Assembly (NCBI RefSeq): GCF_006716265.1
Contig: NZ_VFOS01000001.1
Coordinates: 1,674,001 to 1,738,000, forward strand
Source: Rarobacter faecitabidus
GTDB taxonomy: Bacteria; Actinomycetota; Actinomycetes; Actinomycetales; Cellulomonadaceae
DNA length: 64,000 bases
Direction of reading: 5' to 3'
The position numbers were made by a program, and so were the translations under genes. Within the stretch, counting starts at the first letter, position 1. Each line of letters opens with the position of its first letter. The notes below the pieces were generated by a model, which was not told the DNA's origin, made no database searches, and saw nothing but the letters and a program-made list of their open reading frames with translations. This document shows, piece after piece, positions 10,471 through 19,844 of the stretch.

Positions 10471-10545
10471 ATGAGCAAGCGTGGTCGCAAGCGCCGGAGC
10501 CGTAAGAAGAACGCGGCAAACCACGGCAAGCGCCCCAACGCCTGA
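10471..10545 (+). CDS. Ribosomal protein bL37 (24 residues)
   Basis: A 24-codon gene, ATG 10471 to TGA 10545, preceded by GAGGAGA seven bases upstream. The peptide starts MSKRGRKRRSRKKNAA and ends NHGKRPNA, matching the short, very basic bL37 proteins of actinobacterial large ribosomal subunits (the mycobacterial form begins MAKRGRKKRDRK and ends ANHGKRPN). Such small genes are commonly missed. It is followed 10 bases later by a strong terminator, so it forms its own transcription unit. It lies next to the sigR-rsrA pair, which is convergent. Confidence 0.93.
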   Translation: MSKRGRKRRSRKKNAANHGKRPNA

Positions 10546-10555
10546 GGCGATTGGC

Positions 10556-10598
10556 AGAGCCGGGTCGGACCCTAGCGGTCCGGCCCGGCTCTCTTTTT
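10556..10598 (+). terminator. Rho-independent terminator of the bL37 gene
   Basis: A 16-bp GC-rich stem (10556-10571 with 10577-10592, one G-T wobble), a 5-base loop and a following run of five T residues at 10594-10598. It begins 10 bases after the bL37 stop codon. Confidence 0.92.
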
Positions 10599-10708
10599 GC
10601 GCGGCGTGCTGGAGATGGCGTGGCGTGCTGGAGATACGGGCGTTGGCCCGCCGGTCACCCTAACGCGGCCAACCTGGAGCTTTGCGCGCGGTCTCCCGCC
10701 GGGAGGTC

Positions 10709-11023
10709 TCAGGGCGCGGCATCGACCTGTATCTCGGTTATCGCGATGGACTCGTACCCGCCCTGACGCAACCTGTCGACGATCTTGACGCGCAACTGCT
10801 CAGGGGCCTGCTCGACGCAGCAACGGCGTAGCAGGCGGCGAACCAGGTCCGACGTCGAGACATCGGACGAGCACTCGTCACACTCCGCCAGATGAGCGCG
10901 GATCCGTTCGGCGCTATCGGGCGCGAGGGCGGAGTCAAGGTACTCGAGCAGGTGCTCGTAGGCCTCGTCGCAACCGCACGGGCCGCCCGCTCGATCGGGT
11001 CTTCCTGCCACTGGATCGGTCAT
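10709..11023 (-). CDS. rsrA: RsrA-type zinc-binding anti-sigma factor
   Basis: A 104-residue protein translated from ATG 11023 with GGAGGAACG just upstream; the start overlaps the sigR stop by ATGA. It carries the ZAS motif H44-x3-C48-x2-C51 ([11 protein letters not shown]) plus upstream cysteines at 16 and 18 and a CC pair at 68-69. In the RsrA/RshA family these residues bind zinc and form a disulfide on oxidation, releasing the sigma factor. Coupling to a SigR-type gene supports a redox-sensing role. The C-terminal part after residue 75 is not family-specific. Confidence 0.9.
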   Translation of the reverse strand: MTDPVAGRPDRAGGPCGCDEAYEHLLEYLDSALAPDSAERIRAHLAECDECSSDVSTSDLVRRLLRRCCVEQAPEQLRVKIVDRLRQGGYESIAITEIQVDAAP

Positions 11024-11643
11024 CGTTCCTCCTGATCCACTACTTCGCTGGGTGCACCCGCGATACCGCGCTCCGCGGCGTAGTCTGCGAGCAGATCGCG
11101 TAACTGAGCGCGTCCGCGATGCAGGCGCGACATGACGGTTCCCATGGGGGTACCCATCATCTCGGCGATCTCCTTGTACGGGAATCCCTCGACGTCCGCG
11201 AGATACACCGCGATACGGCGGTCCTCGGGAAGCTCTGCCAGCGCGTTCTTGATGTCCTCGTCGGGCAGGTGATCCAGCGCCTCGACCTCGGCCGAGCGCA
11301 GGCCCTGGGACGTGTGCGATTGGGCTCGGGCGATCTGCCAATCCTCGACCTCATCCGTACCGGACTGGCGCGGTTCGCGCTGCTTCTTGCGGTACGAGTT
11401 GATGTAGGTGTTCGTGAGGATGCGATACAGCCACGCCTTGAGGTTGGTCTCGGGGCGGTACTGGTGGAAGGCCGCGAATGCCTTCGTGAAGGCATCTTGC
11501 ACTAGGTCTTCCGCGTCAGTGGGATTGCGCGTCATGCGCAACGCTGCGGCATAGAGCGGATCGAGGTACTGCAATGCGTCTCGCTCGAATCTCGCTCGAC
11601 GCTCCTCGTCGGCCTCCGCCGCCGGTGCCCGGTGTGTATCCAT
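11020..11643 (-). CDS. sigR: ECF sigma factor SigR/SigH (thiol-oxidative stress)
   Basis: An ECF sigma factor of the SigR/SigH group, 207 residues from ATG 11643 ([10 protein letters not shown]). Region 2 is at about 20-90 ([40 protein letters not shown]) and region 4 at about 135-190 ([20 protein letters not shown] and the [20 protein letters not shown] helix). SigR directs thiol-stress genes such as thioredoxins. The frame is open for 71 more codons upstream, with an ATG at 11676 that has a better ribosome-binding site (GTGAGGTG). A longer isoform like the Streptomyces SigR-prime is possible. It is co-transcribed with rsrA. Confidence 0.93.
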   Translation of the reverse strand: MDTHRAPAAEADEERRARFERDALQYLDPLYAAALRMTRNPTDAEDLVQDAFTKAFAAFHQYRPETNLKAWLYRILTNTYINSYRKKQREPRQSGTDEVEDWQIARAQSHTSQGLRSAEVEALDHLPDEDIKNALAELPEDRRIAVYLADVEGFPYKEIAEMMGTPMGTVMSRLHRGRAQLRDLLADYAAERGIAGAPSEVVDQEER

Positions 11644-11731
11644 TGCGGTACAGCCTACCGGCGCGCGGCGCCGCATACGCACCTCACTGACAGGATTCGG
11701 CAAGGCATTGATGACGGTCACATTGATAGTC

Positions 11732-11757
11732 AACGCACGTTCGCGCCCGCTCATTCC
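11732..11757 (-). promoter_or_regulatory. SigR-type promoter of sigR-rsrA (GGAAT-N18-GTT)
   Basis: On the minus strand GGAAT (11757-11753) is separated by exactly 18 bases from GTT (11734-11732). This matches the published SigR/SigH -35/-10 consensus. Expected transcription starts near 11725, about 80 bases before ATG 11643 and inside the extended open frame. It implies positive autoregulation, as in Streptomyces and mycobacteria. Confidence 0.8.
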
Positions 11758-11873
11758 CCGCCCTCTCGGACGAATCTGAAACGCCGCGGGTTCTGGACTA
11801 GGCTGAACAGCGATGAACGCCGCCGGAGCAGGACAACCGGTCACGGCGCAGCGCATTTCTTGAAGGAGTTCCC

Positions 11874-12098
11874 ATGGAGATCACCGTCGGTATTCAGAAC
11901 ACTGCTCGCGAACTCGCACTCGAAGTCGCCGAGTCGGCAGCGGAGGTCTCGAAGGCCGTCAGCGCGGCAATCGAATCCGGCCGGTCGCTGACGCTTACCG
12001 ACGTCAAGGGTCGCACCGTCATCGTCCCGGCTGCCGCCCTCGCGTTCGTCGAGCTAGGCAGCGAAGAGCAGCGCCCCGTAGGCTTCGGCGCTCTGTGA
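11874..12098 (+). CDS. DUF3107 protein
   Basis: A 74-residue protein ([17 protein letters not shown]...) with a good GAAGGAG ribosome-binding site. It belongs to the small, actinobacteria-specific DUF3107 family, whose genes commonly lie close to sigR/rsrA or to DEAD-box helicase genes. The sequence is soluble and acidic, with a beta-rich start, a central helix (residues about 12-40) and a closing [20 protein letters not shown] stretch. The function is unknown. Confidence 0.88.
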   Translation: MEITVGIQNTARELALEVAESAAEVSKAVSAAIESGRSLTLTDVKGRTVIVPAAALAFVELGSEEQRPVGFGAL

Positions 12099-12513
12099 GC
12101 CGCTGAGCATCGGATCGATCGTCCTTTAAGTCAGCCGACCTCGCGTCGCTGACGGAGCGCTTCTGCCGGGAGCGCGGGTGGCCGTTCCGGGGGTATCGGC
12201 GAGCTTCCCTGGGTTGGGGAGATGGGGTGCAGGATGCCGGTTCGCGGCAAATAGTCGCTTATCGCCGTCATAACCGGTAAAATGGCGTTCGTAGTTTGGT
12301 TGCCCGATCGTACCTGGCAGCATTTCTTCTAACCCGCGTGCCCCGGTCGTCGTTGCGACCTGGGAACACCAGCCAAGAGCAAACAGTGCTCTGCTGGGCT
12401 GGCACGCACGGAATTCCGCGATCGGCTTCCCCGACATTTGTTGGCGACTTCGCCCTGCCCAGCCAAGTGGGCCCCGCGACGTGCGCCCGCCGAATTCGAC
12501 AGGATTTCCTTAC
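12099..12513 (+). other. Long non-coding leader before the DEAD-box helicase
   Basis: No convincing gene is seen in these 415 bases. A TAAAAT hexamer at 12278-12283 could be a -10 element, but no good -35 is present at 17 bases. If used, it would leave a leader of roughly 220 bases with a small hairpin (AGAGCA/TGCTCT around 12376-12392). Long structured leaders are common for cold-induced RNA helicase genes; that is inference here. Confidence 0.35.
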
Positions 12514-14073
12514 GTGAACGAACCCATCGCTGACACCATCGCGCCCGAGGTACAAGCTCCCCAGCCCACATTCGCCGACTTCGGCGTCCTGCCCGCGACG
12601 GTCCAGTCGCTGGCGGATGTCGGCATCATCCATCCCTTCGCGATCCAGGAGATGACCCTGCCGGTCGCCCTGGGCGGACACGACATCATCGGTCAGGCAA
12701 AGACGGGCACCGGCAAGACGCTCGGCTTCGGCGTTCCGCTACTGAACCGCGTCGTCGCACCCGGCGAGGCTGGATACGACGATCTGCCGGCTCCTGGCAA
12801 GCCGCAGGCCCTCGTCATCGTGCCCACCCGCGAACTGGCGGTCCAGGTGGCCAACGATCTGGAGGCCGCCTCCTCCCGTCGCTCCGTGCGCGTGATCCAG
12901 CTCTACGGGGGCCGCGCCTACGAACCGCAGATCGCCATGCTGAACAAGGGCGTCGACGTGGTGGTCGGCACCCCCGGTCGCATGATCGACCTGATGAATC
13001 AGGGCCACCTGACGCTGTTGCGGGCGGGAATCGTCGTGCTCGATGAGGCCGACGAGATGCTTGACCTCGGCTTCCTGCCGGACGTCGAAAAACTCCTCAG
13101 CCAGACCCCCGCCGTACGGCAGACCATGCTCTTCTCCGCCACGATGCCCGGCCCAGTGGTCGCGCTCGCGCGCCGCTACATGAAGCAGCCGACACACATC
13201 CGCGCGTCCGACCCCCACGATGACTCGGTGACCGTCAAGAACATCACCCAGTTCGTCTACCGCACGCACGCGCTCGACAAGATCGAGATGCTCTCGCGGC
13301 TCCTGCAGGCCCGCGGCCGCGGCCTCACCATCGTCTTCACGCGCACAAAGCGCACCGCCGCCAAGGTGTCGGACGAACTGACCGAGCGCGGCTTCGCCGC
13401 GGGATCCATCCACGGGGATCTGGGTCAGGGCGCGCGCGAGCAGGCGTTGCGTGCGTTCCGCAACGGCAAGATCGACGTCCTGGTCGCGACGGACGTGGCG
13501 GCCCGCGGCATCGATGTCGAGGACGTCACGCACGTCGTCAACTACCAGTGCCCCGAGGACGAGAAGATCTACCTCCACCGCACTGGTCGCACCGGCCGCG
13601 CGGGTCAGCGGGGAACCGCAGTCACCTTCGTCGACTGGGACGATGTCCCCCGCTGGTCGCTCATCGACAAGGCCATCGGGCTCGGGCACCCCGACCCCGC
13701 CGAAACGTACTCCACCTCGCCGAGTTTCTACAGCGACCTCGATATCCCCGAGGGCACCAAGGGGCGTCTCCCGCGCACCCAGCGCACCCGCGCGGGCCTG
13801 GACGCCGAGCAACTCGAGGATCTGGGCGAGACCGGCAAGCGCACCGCGCCCGCCCGGAACGGACGCGGCGGCGAGCGACGCAACTCGGATCGCCGAGGCG
13901 GCTCGGGCGAGCGTGGCCGCCAGGGCGGAGCCGGCCATGCCCAGGCTCCGCGCGCGGCACGTGAACACGCGGGCGAGACGTCACCCAAGGACGGCGTGGA
14001 CCCGGCCAAGCGACGCAGCAGGAACCGTCGCCGCACGCGTGGCGGAAAGCCCGCGGCGCCCGCGGCGGAGTAG
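12514..14073 (+). CDS. DEAD-box ATP-dependent RNA helicase
   Basis: A 519-residue helicase from GTG 12514 (VNEPIADTIAPEV), chosen because an AGGA lies at the right spacing; the frame is open to 12481. Q motif FADFGVLPATVQ...FAIQ, motif I AKTGTGKT, Ib and II with DEAD (VVLDEADEML), III SAT, V (TDVAARGIDVE) and VI (HRTGRTGRAG) are all visible. The last 100 or so residues are basic and low-complexity (RNGRGGERRNSDRRGGSGER and a RRSRNRRRTRGG end), typical of RNA-binding tails of CsdA/RhlE-like enzymes. It likely remodels ribosomal or messenger RNA. Confidence 0.95.
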   Translation: MNEPIADTIAPEVQAPQPTFADFGVLPATVQSLADVGIIHPFAIQEMTLPVALGGHDIIGQAKTGTGKTLGFGVPLLNRVVAPGEAGYDDLPAPGKPQALVIVPTRELAVQVANDLEAASSRRSVRVIQLYGGRAYEPQIAMLNKGVDVVVGTPGRMIDLMNQGHLTLLRAGIVVLDEADEMLDLGFLPDVEKLLSQTPAVRQTMLFSATMPGPVVALARRYMKQPTHIRASDPHDDSVTVKNITQFVYRTHALDKIEMLSRLLQARGRGLTIVFTRTKRTAAKVSDELTERGFAAGSIHGDLGQGAREQALRAFRNGKIDVLVATDVAARGIDVEDVTHVVNYQCPEDEKIYLHRTGRTGRAGQRGTAVTFVDWDDVPRWSLIDKAIGLGHPDPAETYSTSPSFYSDLDIPEGTKGRLPRTQRTRAGLDAEQLEDLGETGKRTAPARNGRGGERRNSDRRGGSGERGRQGGAGHAQAPRAAREHAGETSPKDGVDPAKRRSRNRRRTRGGKPAAPAAE

Positions 14074-14196
14074 CCGATCCCGGACGCGCTGCGCCCCTAT
14101 TGCGGTATACCGTGGGGCGCTCCGCCGCGCGTTGAGCCACCGCGCGTGCCGTGAATCGGCGATGGCGGTGAAGCGACACGGCTGCGTTGTAGATCT

Positions 14197-14239
14197 CGCG
14201 GCGAGGGCCGGACAGCTGTACTGTCCGGCCCTCGCCGCG
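14197..14239. terminator. Bidirectional hairpin between the helicase and GH92 genes
   Basis: A perfect 19-bp inverted repeat (14197-14215 and 14221-14239) with a 5-base loop lies between two convergent genes, two bases from the GH92 stop codon. No T-tract follows on either strand, but the stem is very stable. Confidence 0.75.
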
Positions 14240-14241
14240 TC

Positions 14242-17200
14242 TCACCGCGCCGCGCGCTCGACTCGCAAGGAGGTCTTGACCGTCGATGTCGCCAGCGAAC
14301 TCTTGCCGTAGAACCTCACGGTCACGCTGCCTGTCCGTCGCAATTTCTTCGTCTTGATGACCGCGACCCACGTCGTCTTCGACTTGACCACCTTGGCACG
14401 GCCGATGGTTCGGCCGCCCACGACGAGCCGAACCCTGGTCCCCTTCGGGGTGTACGGTGCCACGCCCCGAACGTGAACGACAACCTCGGCCCGCTGCCCG
14501 ACGCGCAGCCGCTTCGCCCTCACGCTGACGACGCGTGGCCGCGCCTTGGTCACGCGGAGGGTCGTTCGGGTCGACGACGCGGACCAGGCGGTCGCCTGCG
14601 GGGCGAAGGCAACGGTCAAGGCGTGCGTTCCGACCGTCAGGTTCTTGGGTAGCGGGACGACTGCACTGCCGTTCGCGACTCTCGCCGTTCCGAGTTTCCT
14701 GGCTCCCTCGCTTACCGTCACCACACCGGCGGGCTTCGTCCGGGCGCTCACCGAGACCGTCACTCGATGAGCCTCGCCGTATCGGCTCGTCCCGGCGATC
14801 GCGGCAAGGGTCGTCACAGCCCCTGGAGCCGCACCCGGCGAGGGAACCGGCGACCCGCCGCCCGGGTTACCGCCGGGTGGGTTCTCGCCAGGCCCGGGAC
14901 CCGGATCGACCCATTCCATCGACACTACCTGCTCGATCGCGCGCCGCAGCCGCAGCGCCGCCTCATCGACTTCACCTTGTCCTAACGTCTCACCAGTCAT
15001 TTCAGTGACAGCGATGAGGTGGTTCGCCGCTGCCATTTCGCGTTGCAGGACGGACAGATAGGCGGGCAGCCGCGGAGTTGCCGACGCGATGGTCGCGACG
15101 GCCTGCTGGTAGGCGGTCGCGAGGTTCACGGACGACGGTGCGGCGTCGAATCGCAGCGACACGACGTTCCCGACGTACGGCCGATCAGAGTTGTGGCCCG
15201 TGCTGCGGAACACCACGTAGATGTCCTGTGCGTCCGAGTAGCGCGCCGGGTCTAGGTCGATCTGCACGGTTCCCATCGTGCCCCAGCCCGAAGCCGTGAA
15301 CGGGAGTTGCACCCTGTCGTAGTCGACCGAATCCCTCGCGCCTCTATGCACTTCGATCCAGGAATTCTCCGGCGCCCGGCCCGTGGGCTTCTCGAACTGC
15401 ACCAGGAGCCGGTCGGCACCGATGGCGCTGCGGCCCGCTGCCGAGGAGGCCCCGTACCGGATCCAGGAGCCGTCCTTGATGTTCTGAATCTTGTACGGGT
15501 CTGACGTCAGATTTAGCGCTGCGCCGTCGCTCGCCACGCCCGCAGAACTGGTATTGCCAGCGGTCAGGGGCGTGCGTGCCACGACTAGCGAACTCGTGAA
15601 CTGCAACCAGTCGACGTTCGACACCCAGGATCTACCCGCGGGAGTGGCGCCGCGGAACACGAACGTGACGCTCGCAGCGCCTGCGAGCGCGGCCGGGTTC
15701 GTCAACTGCGCGCTCGCCACGCGGTAATCGCTCCACGCCACGCCCGTCGGTGGAAGCGCCACCGTGCCCACCAGTGATCCGTCTTGGGTTCCGGCCCGGA
15801 TCTCGACTGAGGCATCGTGGAATCCCGAACCCGACGGATTGGCATAGCGCACCTGAATCCCCGCGGGAGTGACGTCGGTGCCGGTGATCGGATAGGTGAT
15901 CCAGGCACCGGGGGCCACGCCGCCCAGATTTCCGCTGGACGCGTTGGTCTCCCTGGCGAGGCTACCGCCGGACCATGCGCTGCTGGCCTCGGCTTCGAGT
16001 CGACGCAGGATTCCGGAGTCGGGGACGAGCCCCGCGGCCGCGCTAGCGAGCCGCGCGTCGAGTTGCAGCAGGCGCGCACGAGACGTGGCCGACGCGGCGA
16101 GGCCTGCCGCGGCCGCGTCGCGCGCCCTGTCGAACAGTGAGAAGGACGCGACGGTGTACGACCCTCGCACCGCAGGCTGCGATTCGGTCAACCGACGAGT
16201 CAGCCTGGACCTCACCTGAGCCGTTGTATCGGATCCGGTGGCTGCGGCGGGCTGTCGGGAAGTGGTGGAGATGGATGTCGAGGGATCGGACATGGAATAC
16301 GCGGGGGCGCTGCCGGCACCCCACGGGGTGGCCGTCGCTCCCATGGTGAAGGCCAGCGAGCCCTGCCCGGCGATCGCGCCATAGGTGACCCAGGTGTTGG
16401 CGAGCGCGGCACCGTTCAAGCGGGCCGATTGCACGTAGTAACTCGTGGGCGAGACGCCGTCGGCGTTGACACTGAACTCGGTGCCATCCGCGTGGGCAAT
16501 GCTGACTTTCTCAAAGAATGGGGTGCCGATCTGGAACTGATCGCTCCCCTGCGTCACGGGGAACAGTCCCACCGCTGCGGCTACGAACATGGCGGACATG
16601 GTTCCGTGGTCATCGTCCATGGTCGGCAGCAAGCCATCGGGGCTCAGCTTATATACCCGCATCTTGCGAGGGGTCAGGAACTCACCCTTGTTATGGCTGC
16701 CGGCGATGTTCTCCGTCGTGGCGACATAGCGGTTGCAGGTCTCGGCCGTGTAGATCTCGCGAACCCACTTCTGCGTCTTGCTCGGTTCGCCCAGGTAGTT
16801 GAAGAGATAGGGCGTGTGGAGGTCGACCTCGTTGGCGTTGGAGTGGAGCATCCGAGCGCAGTTCGCGGGCGCCTCCTCCCCGAAGAAGTGCGAGAGCGCG
16901 GAACGTGCGGCGGTTGTTCCGCCCATCGAGGTGAACAGTCCCTGCAGGTCGTGGGTCGGATACCAGTGGTATTGCCACAGCGATCCCTGGTAGGGGTTGT
17001 CACCCTCGAATTTCTCCAGATCGGGGCTGGCCCAGGCACCAGCGCCATTGCGGGGTGTGAGAACGCCGACCTGGGTGCCGGTCGCGGATGTCCAGGCGCT
17101 GGGTTTGATGAGGTTCTGGTAGTTCAGTGCCCGCTGGCGGTATCTGACCGCATCGTCGGTCTTGCCGATCTCCTCCGCGATACTGGACATCGCCCAGTCA

Positions 17201-18729
17201 TCGTATGCGGCCTCCACGGTCACGCCCGCACGATCGGCGAGGTATTGCGCGGAAGAATCGATACTCGGGTAGGCCGAAGAGAACGCGGCGAGGCTCGGAT
17301 AGGCCTCGTCAAGCCGTTCCAGCGGGAATCCCTTCGCGAGCGCATCGGCCACCACGACAGCCGTGCGCTCCCACCGGACTCCCGGCACCGAATGGATCAG
17401 GCTACGCGGGCTGGCTACCCCGGCGTAGTTCGCCTGGGCGAACATGTCGACCATAGACCGCACCATGTCCGCGTATAGCTCTGGATACAGCAGCGAGAAG
17501 ACCGCGTATTTGCGGAAGTCGTCCCAGGTGCTCCACGAGTCGTAGTGCGCGCGGCCATCGTCCGGGTAGACGACGCCGTCGCCGCCGAGGTAGGTGCCGT
17601 CCGTACTCGTCACATCGACGGGGGCGCCATGCATCCGATAGAGGCTGGTGTAGAAGATTCCGCGCAGTTCGCCCGTGGGATCGCTCGTGTCACTCGCGGT
17701 GACCCGCACACGCCCCAGTAGCGCCGCCCAGGTGTCATGGGTCGCCTGACGGACAGTGTCCAGCGCGGTGCCGTTGAGCGGGTTCGCTGCACTCGCACCT
17801 GCGGCGCCGATCGCGCCGAGTTCGGACCGCTGGTCGCGTTGGGCCTGCTCGATGGAGATTCCCGAGAAGGTCACGGCCAGCGATACCGACGAATTGGCGC
17901 TCGGCAGGTCGAAACCGAGGACGGCCCCGTTGTCCCACCCCTGTTGGCTTCGGGATTCGGTGAGCGCTCCGGTGTCGCCCCACGTCTGCACCCGGGCGAC
18001 CGGCCGGCTGGTCTGGGCATAGAAGTACAGCCGGTAGGTGCCGCCGTGCACGCCGACGAGTTCCCCGGTTAGTTCGGCGCGGCCGTCCGCCAGGGTGGCG
18101 ATGTCGAGTCTCGAGAGGACGCGGCGGTCGAAGTTGTTGTTCAGGTCGAGCACGAGCGAGGCTCGACCTGCTTGCGGAAAGGTGTACCTGTCGACGCCGG
18201 TTCGCTGGAGCGCGGCCAGTTCCGCGTTGATGATCCCGGTACCCGCCAGGACCTGTGAGTCCGTCCCCTGCGTCGAGGCAAGACCGACCTGGTAGTAGCC
18301 GGGCGACGCCGATTCGTTGGCGTGACTGAACGACTTCACATAGGACGCGACGGAGGGGCGTTGCGTGTAGGTGACTGCGGTGGGGACGACGAGGAAGTCG
18401 CCGCCCGCTCCGTTGCCACCCGCGCCGTCGGTGTTGGTGTGAACGAAGCCGCTGATCTGCGACTGCGCGTAGTCGTAGCCGCCGTGCGCGCGCTTCGGGT
18501 AGGTCACGGGGGTGGACTTGACGATGCCCGAGGGCGCGAAGGCGCCGGGAATCATCTGGCCGAAGTCATGCTGCGTTCCCATGAAGGGATCGACGAAGGT
18601 GGTTGGATCCGTCGTGACGACCACAGCGTCGGGAGTGTCCGCCGCTACTGCAGCCTGTGGCACCGCGGCCCCGCTCGTCAGGGTGAGCACGCTGGCCATC
18701 AGGGCCGCTGTCAGCGTTCGACGTTTCAT
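14242..18729 (-). CDS. Secreted GH92 alpha-mannosidase with CBM-like and Ig-like domains
   Basis: A 1495-residue exported enzyme. A signal peptide (MKRRTLTAALMASVLTLTSG, cleavage likely after AVAA) is followed by the GH92 domain at about 35-830. It has YDSWSTWDDFRKY, the PYLFNYLGEPSKTQKW region and DDDHGTMSA near residue 708, where GH92 enzymes hold their catalytic acidic residues and calcium site. Two beta-sandwich carbohydrate-binding-like modules follow (about 905-1045 and 1060-1190), then a Pro/Gly linker (PGPGENPPGGNPGGG) and basic Ig-like repeats to the end (LRVERAAR). GH92 enzymes are calcium-dependent exo-alpha-mannosidases acting on yeast mannan or N-glycans. ATG 18729 follows AGAGGGA; a LacI-type operator lies 67 bases upstream. 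Confidence 0.9.
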   Translation of the reverse strand: MKRRTLTAALMASVLTLTSGAAVPQAAVAADTPDAVVVTTDPTTFVDPFMGTQHDFGQMIPGAFAPSGIVKSTPVTYPKRAHGGYDYAQSQISGFVHTNTDGAGGNGAGGDFLVVPTAVTYTQRPSVASYVKSFSHANESASPGYYQVGLASTQGTDSQVLAGTGIINAELAALQRTGVDRYTFPQAGRASLVLDLNNNFDRRVLSRLDIATLADGRAELTGELVGVHGGTYRLYFYAQTSRPVARVQTWGDTGALTESRSQQGWDNGAVLGFDLPSANSSVSLAVTFSGISIEQAQRDQRSELGAIGAAGASAANPLNGTALDTVRQATHDTWAALLGRVRVTASDTSDPTGELRGIFYTSLYRMHGAPVDVTSTDGTYLGGDGVVYPDDGRAHYDSWSTWDDFRKYAVFSLLYPELYADMVRSMVDMFAQANYAGVASPRSLIHSVPGVRWERTAVVVADALAKGFPLERLDEAYPSLAAFSSAYPSIDSSAQYLADRAGVTVEAAYDDWAMSSIAEEIGKTDDAVRYRQRALNYQNLIKPSAWTSATGTQVGVLTPRNGAGAWASPDLEKFEGDNPYQGSLWQYHWYPTHDLQGLFTSMGGTTAARSALSHFFGEEAPANCARMLHSNANEVDLHTPYLFNYLGEPSKTQKWVREIYTAETCNRYVATTENIAGSHNKGEFLTPRKMRVYKLSPDGLLPTMDDDHGTMSAMFVAAAVGLFPVTQGSDQFQIGTPFFEKVSIAHADGTEFSVNADGVSPTSYYVQSARLNGAALANTWVTYGAIAGQGSLAFTMGATATPWGAGSAPAYSMSDPSTSISTTSRQPAAATGSDTTAQVRSRLTRRLTESQPAVRGSYTVASFSLFDRARDAAAAGLAASATSRARLLQLDARLASAAAGLVPDSGILRRLEAEASSAWSGGSLARETNASSGNLGGVAPGAWITYPITGTDVTPAGIQVRYANPSGSGFHDASVEIRAGTQDGSLVGTVALPPTGVAWSDYRVASAQLTNPAALAGAASVTFVFRGATPAGRSWVSNVDWLQFTSSLVVARTPLTAGNTSSAGVASDGAALNLTSDPYKIQNIKDGSWIRYGASSAAGRSAIGADRLLVQFEKPTGRAPENSWIEVHRGARDSVDYDRVQLPFTASGWGTMGTVQIDLDPARYSDAQDIYVVFRSTGHNSDRPYVGNVVSLRFDAAPSSVNLATAYQQAVATIASATPRLPAYLSVLQREMAAANHLIAVTEMTGETLGQGEVDEAALRLRRAIEQVVSMEWVDPGPGPGENPPGGNPGGGSPVPSPGAAPGAVTTLAAIAGTSRYGEAHRVTVSVSARTKPAGVVTVSEGARKLGTARVANGSAVVPLPKNLTVGTHALTVAFAPQATAWSASSTRTTLRVTKARPRVVSVRAKRLRVGQRAEVVVHVRGVAPYTPKGTRVRLVVGGRTIGRAKVVKSKTTWVAVIKTKKLRRTGSVTVRFYGKSSLATSTVKTSLRVERAAR

Positions 18730-18795
18730 CAAGAGTCCCTCTGTTGGCGTCATCGCCTGTCGAGCAGCCGGGGGCGCCGCATACCCAGGCGAGAA

Positions 18796-18809
18796 TGACA
18801 TCGTTGTCA
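18796..18809. promoter_or_regulatory. LacI-family operator upstream of the GH92 gene
   Basis: TGACATCGTTGTCA fits the LacI/GalR-type pattern TGnnAnCGnTnnCA at every fixed position and is palindromic apart from the bases flanking the central CG. It lies 67 bases upstream of the GH92 start codon. A regulator gene is not in this window. A clear -10/-35 pair could not be assigned around it. Confidence 0.65.
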
Positions 18810-18930
18810 CACGCTGCTTCAGGCTAGCAAGCGGGCTCGCACCTTGTCTATCGGCCCAACGCGTGCACACTCCCCGGCTCACGCGGGAAGCGCGGGGACG
18901 GAACGCGCCCCGGTAGCGGGCGGGCGTGCC

Positions 18931-19782
18931 TCAGATCAGCGGCACGCCGGAGGCCTCGTCCACGATTCGCGCCAGCGCTGCGGGATCCGTCAGATTCTCG
19001 CCAAGGCGATTACGCTTGCCCGTCCCGTGATAGTCCGACGACCCCGTGGCGATCAGACCCAATTCGGCAGCTATCGCACGCAACCGAGAGCGCATCTCGT
19101 CGGTGTGATCGCGGTGATCGACCTCCAGGCCCCGCAAACCCGCATCGGCCAGTTCGGCCAGGTGCCGGGGCGCCAGCGTCGGTCCGCGCTTGGCCGCACC
19201 CGGGTGCGCGATGACGGGCACGCCGCCAGCGGCGAGCAGCAGTCGGATGGCGTGCACCGTGTCGATGGAATGGTGGTGCACGTAGTAGGGGCCGTGCTGC
19301 GACAGGATGCCAGCGAAGGCCTCGTCCCTGCTGCGAACCACGCCGGCGGCGACGAGGGCATCGGCGATGTGGGGACGCCCCGCGGTCGCCCCCGCTGGTG
19401 CCTGGCCCTGGACGTCGGCCCAGGTGATCGGGAAGTCGCGGCCCAGTTTTGCCGTCATGGCCTCGCCGCGCGCCAATCGTGACTCGCGCACCCGCTCGAA
19501 CTCGGCAACCAGTTCCGGATTGGCGGGGTCGAACAGATACCCGAGCAGGTGCACCTTGATCCCGTCGTACACGGTCGATGCCTCCACTCCGCGCACGAGA
19601 CCTATGCCAGCATTCCCAGCCGAGGCGGCGGCCTCATCCCAGCCACTGGTGGTGTCGTGATCCGTGATGGCCACGACGTCCAGGCCCGCGCCCACGGCGG
19701 CGAGGATCAGCTGCGTGGGGGTTTCGGTGCCGTCTGAGGCACTCGTGTGCGCGTGCAGATCGATGCGCGGCGGGTTGGTCAT
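18931..19782 (-). CDS. PHP-domain phosphoesterase
   Basis: A 283-residue protein from ATG 19782 (MTNPPRIDLHAHTSASDGTE). Metal-binding motifs of the PHP superfamily are present: DLHAHTSASDG, ITDHDT, GVEAS, and later HHHSID, IAHPG, EVDHRDH and GSSDYHG. Its length and motif set match the TrpH/YciV-like group, which includes 5'-3' exonuclease RNase AM and nucleoside 3',5'-bisphosphate phosphatases. The exact substrate cannot be told from sequence. The frame is open upstream but that part is not protein-like. It is divergent from the aminopeptidase P gene. Confidence 0.9.
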   Translation of the reverse strand: MTNPPRIDLHAHTSASDGTETPTQLILAAVGAGLDVVAITDHDTTSGWDEAAASAGNAGIGLVRGVEASTVYDGIKVHLLGYLFDPANPELVAEFERVRESRLARGEAMTAKLGRDFPITWADVQGQAPAGATAGRPHIADALVAAGVVRSRDEAFAGILSQHGPYYVHHHSIDTVHAIRLLLAAGGVPVIAHPGAAKRGPTLAPRHLAELADAGLRGLEVDHRDHTDEMRSRLRAIAAELGLIATGSSDYHGTGKRNRLGENLTDPAALARIVDEASGVPLI

Positions 19783-19844
19783 ACCGGAACCGTAACCCAC
19801 GCATCGCCCATCTTTCATCGCACCTTCGGTGCGAGAATGGAGAA

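Noticed and set aside
10599-10708. A possible gene between the bL37 terminator and rsrA
   Set aside because: Short open frames start inside the terminator, have no ribosome-binding site and include a direct repeat of GCGTGCTGGAGAT.
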